Shown one piece after another: positions 50,001-51,152 of a DNA stretch of 51,152 bases. The stretch is taken from positions 1 through 51,152 of the forward strand of contig JAQBNI010000141.1 of assembly GCA_028288625.1 (NCBI GenBank). Direction: 5' to 3'. Within the stretch, counting starts at the first letter, position 1; each line of letters starts with the position of its first letter. The translations under genes and the position numbers were made by a program. The notes beneath the pieces were generated by a model. The model was not told the origin of the DNA and ran no database searches. It saw only the letters and a list, made by a program, of their open reading frames with translations. Source of the DNA: Bacteroidota bacterium. GTDB taxonomy: Bacteria; Bacteroidota; Bacteroidia; Chitinophagales; JADIYW01.

Positions 50001-51152
50001 TCCGTAATAAAAATTAAATTCGCATTATAGTGTATATCTTTTAGTTGATGAACAGAAAGACCTGTATCGTTTTCCCGCTGGTAAAACTTATCAGGGACCT
50101 GGTAATAATAATAGAAATCAAGCCGGATCGAATTTTTTAAAAAGAAACGAAGCAGGTAACTAAATAAATAAAACTGCTGGCTATTGGCATAAGAGTGATC
50201 AACCAGGAACAGGTATTCTTTATGAACTTTTTTCTTTTTAAAGAAGGGACTTATAAACTCATTATTTTTTATAGTCCGTAGAATTGTCCTCTTTATATCC
50301 AAAGTTTTTAATTCACTGTCAGTCGTCTTTTTTAATTCTTCTGAAAGAATCTGCAATGATTTTAACGGGGTAATGTTTTCTTCTTTATTCCTGAAAGGTA
50401 TTTGAAATGGAGGTTGATCTCCATTTGTTTTATTTTCTATCGCTTTTTCGTTTTGATTTTTTTGAATCGCTTTTCTTTTTTTATACCATATATAGATCAA
50501 TGCTATCAAACAGGAGATTATCAAAAACAAAAATGCCCAGAGCCATTTTTGATTGGCAACATAATTATATGCAGGCGGAATAGGTTCGGGAGTTGAAATA
50601 AGCTCCATTTCATCATCTAAAACAACCTGATCATATGTAGAACTAAAATAATCATACGGAAATCGTGATAGAAATGAATCGGTTTCATTTTTATAGCGGA
50701 AGTTAACCGCATACGCTCCGGAGTTCTTATAAGCATGCTGAAAAACAGGCTTATTCGATACGTTTGAATTTGTTGAACTATCATCAACTGTCCATTCATA
50801 AGGCAGGTTTAAACTGCTGTCAATATTTATAGTGTAAGTATTTGTATCACCCGCATATAAATCTTCATTTTTTGCGTGGATATTAAGATCTACAGCCGGA
50901 GCCACAAATATTGAAGAATAGATAAGGGTAGAATCGAAATGACATTTTTGCGAATGTACATTTATAATCAGCGTATCTCTGCCGTACCTGATTAAGCGAT
51001 GGGAATAATTGATATCTTTTACTTTAGATTGATCGCTGCTAAGAGAATAAGTCACTTCATATTGTAAGGTATCTTTAACCTTGCTGAAAATATCTGAAGC
51101 TGATAAAACCATTTCATCGCCCATATGAACATACAAAGGCTCAGGTCTAAAA
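47087..51152 (-). CDS. Giant membrane protein: conflict-adaptor-like cytoplasmic region plus periplasmic WG-repeat and OmpA domains (N-terminus outside window)
   Basis: At least 1354 residues are visible; the frame is open to the window edge, and a TTG at 51136 is not convincing as start, so the N-terminus is missing. Residues (numbered from 51136): beta domains ending in a PKD-like EWTVDDSSTNSN (1-170); membrane helix (about 196-216); cytoplasmic region (220-665) with EYLFLVDHSYANSQQ, NLIFITDGRSLLEYN, FWQNRILISTIPFNDWGSNERILSSLFKLIPAD and LFQWLCALAVYPKINWNVTLEIG, a pattern I know from STAND/FGE-associated conflict proteins; second helix (about 668-692); periplasmic LytR_C-like units, a WG repeat (GLLGYKDVNENVIIKPQYD, near 1080), and a C-terminal OmpA domain (about 1232-1349, FMYDKTVIRPEDENKLEKV ... 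ISGRSD). The architecture links the cell wall to a cytoplasmic signalling domain. Naming of the cytoplasmic domain is from memory. Confidence 0.8.
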   Translation of the reverse strand, partial: FRPEPLYVHMGDEMVLSASDIFSKVKDTLQYEVTYSLSSDQSKVKDINYSHRLIRYGRDTLIINVHSQKCHFDSTLIYSSIFVAPAVDLNIHAKNEDLYAGDTNTYTINIDSSLNLPYEWTVDDSSTNSNVSNKPVFQHAYKNSGAYAVNFRYKNETDSFLSRFPYDYFSSTYDQVVLDDEMELISTPEPIPPAYNYVANQKWLWAFLFLIISCLIALIYIWYKKRKAIQKNQNEKAIENKTNGDQPPFQIPFRNKEENITPLKSLQILSEELKKTTDSELKTLDIKRTILRTIKNNEFISPFFKKKKVHKEYLFLVDHSYANSQQFYLFSYLLRFFLKNSIRLDFYYYYQVPDKFYQRENDTGLSVHQLKDIHYNANLIFITDGRSLLEYNKPEVKKNLFDNFSFWQNRILISTIPFNDWGSNERILSSLFKLIPADITGLLDIVKLLNEETVIPDIFSQNKYATYDSKYVEFNSRDELIKYLDDDEDLFQWLCALAVYPKINWNVTLEIGKTVLKDTNKINYETLLKFSRIKWMAEGKFSSEARLMLLKNLSVDNEIKARTVLLGMLDEIKLDESASSFEEKLVNKYINSFILYGNNPDKYENDEKIKNYAKNFLVLYEQGKFPDIPFRIYIEKNEKEDDRWNTPVQINNKNVSIREYLKNDKEEKLNKFSRSFWITSFLLVTLVSFTAFLYFKKNLIVNSPANKIFHLVTQNTVLPDSSAIYFISNLCLKEAMGNSSASLGIEAGDSIIIRKLGPDTIHFFDNKRGSTDSIKVIDTLRIPIPKSFLKSQSDSLRISLMFNSGTIKTTLLFKFGYNYHLELLGRSCRDLYVNYHPGYRDDTIKMKRQLLKWGYHSYLYNDNLRTAFANYIVFGSHLSQQDKYEITSKLLKAGFPLRSIDDQTEKNISGYEYEIEINGDRSLDNAPVITEDSLKCLFLGQCKTNTQQQIVHIYYNPQNLQSKVKEFIRSLNSDYNVSVTYNSDVKASSVTYFTNRQITPAKNLALQASSFFNQQIFSSSITELATSVGVTGQNAKVFSRLHSDSILLYLKEGEINCKDIISFKSSNGLLGYKDVNENVIIKPQYDVVTKFTDYCEAMVYAKRYYKLIINTNGRVTEKPVFNMSAVPLVVFGIDNSQKLTNQIEAMGLKVTNTQDKFSTPVSGNELQYFYDDQETMAQQINKDIVLGILRIKAKVVKRNPNQGDWAFHFNLQMADNNLNNQDPSNITTTFNIDTVYFMYDKTVIRPEDENKLEKVLLYLKYNENDKLDISGRSDCSSSSKYSLILSQDKAASVLMWFMQHGVSASRLISRGWGESDPIVKCNCDLPPEKGGCTKEQKAKQNSAILTIIKPQSKR

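Noticed and set aside
43302-51152. Identification as a Zorya, CBASS or Thoeris system
   Set aside because: An OmpA domain, patatin and TIR are present, but ZorA, a cGAS-like cyclase and a ThsA-like effector are not seen, and the OmpA protein's architecture differs from ZorB.
1-51152. tRNA or rRNA genes
   Set aside because: No cloverleaf with a GTTCGANTC T-arm or rRNA-like stretch was found by eye; only the SRP RNA is supported. A tRNAscan run would be decisive.

Overview
This window looks like a chromosome segment of a Bacteroidota bacterium, probably of the Chitinophagaceae/Sphingobacteria side. The signs are a type IX secretion sorting domain on a large secreted protease, a TonB-dependent receptor with an N-terminal carboxypeptidase-like domain, an LpxC-FabZ fusion, many lipoproteins with CKK-type lipoboxes, AT-rich intergenic DNA, and promoters of the TTTG-N19/20-TAnnTTTG type in place of sigma-70 boxes. 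Shine-Dalgarno sequences are generally weak.

Positions 1-43143 are mostly core genome. In order: a C-terminal gene fragment, signal peptidase I, an orphan HsdR-N nuclease-like protein, a methyltransferase, a PepSY-like secreted protein, a TonB receptor, a DUF72 protein and a hydrolase (1-8022); a leftward operon of phosphoglucose/phosphomannose isomerase, lipB and an RluD-type synthase (8029-10898); yraN and prfB, the latter with a programmed +1 frameshift (11143-12686); a T9SS metalloprotease, hydrolases, a PhoD-like phosphatase and a sulfotransferase/WecG pair (13121-21063); an Lrp regulator, a CBS-type synthase, a BtuF-like protein and class I aldolase (21158-25311); small secreted proteins, the SRP RNA and an acyl-CoA carboxylase beta subunit (25339-30203); tandem FKBP lipoproteins, a GT-C membrane protein, UbiX, tandem thioredoxin-fold proteins and a TraB/GumN lipoprotein (30222-35770); valS, a CDP-paratose-2-epimerase-like enzyme and a lipoprotein (35823-40293); and a leftward lipid A operon of lpxC/fabZ, lpxA and an ABC ATPase (40294-43143).

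Positions 43302-51152 are different in character: a TIR-domain protein, a divergently transcribed TPR-sensor/patatin phospholipase with C-terminal membrane helices, and a very large double-membrane-spanning protein with an adaptor-like cytoplasmic region and a periplasmic WG-repeat/LytR_C-like/OmpA region. The last is cut by the window end. Together they look like a biological-conflict (immunity) locus that spans the inner membrane and reaches the cell wall. This is the best candidate for an undescribed system here.

Two other signals stand out. Degenerate arrays of 7-bp words with changing sequence fill many intergenic spaces, and related heptamers are inserted in frame twice inside valS. The class I aldolase gene carries an in-frame TAA 24 codons before the family's normal end, with the conserved tail intact behind it. 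No tRNA, rRNA, CRISPR array, insertion sequence or phage gene was found.
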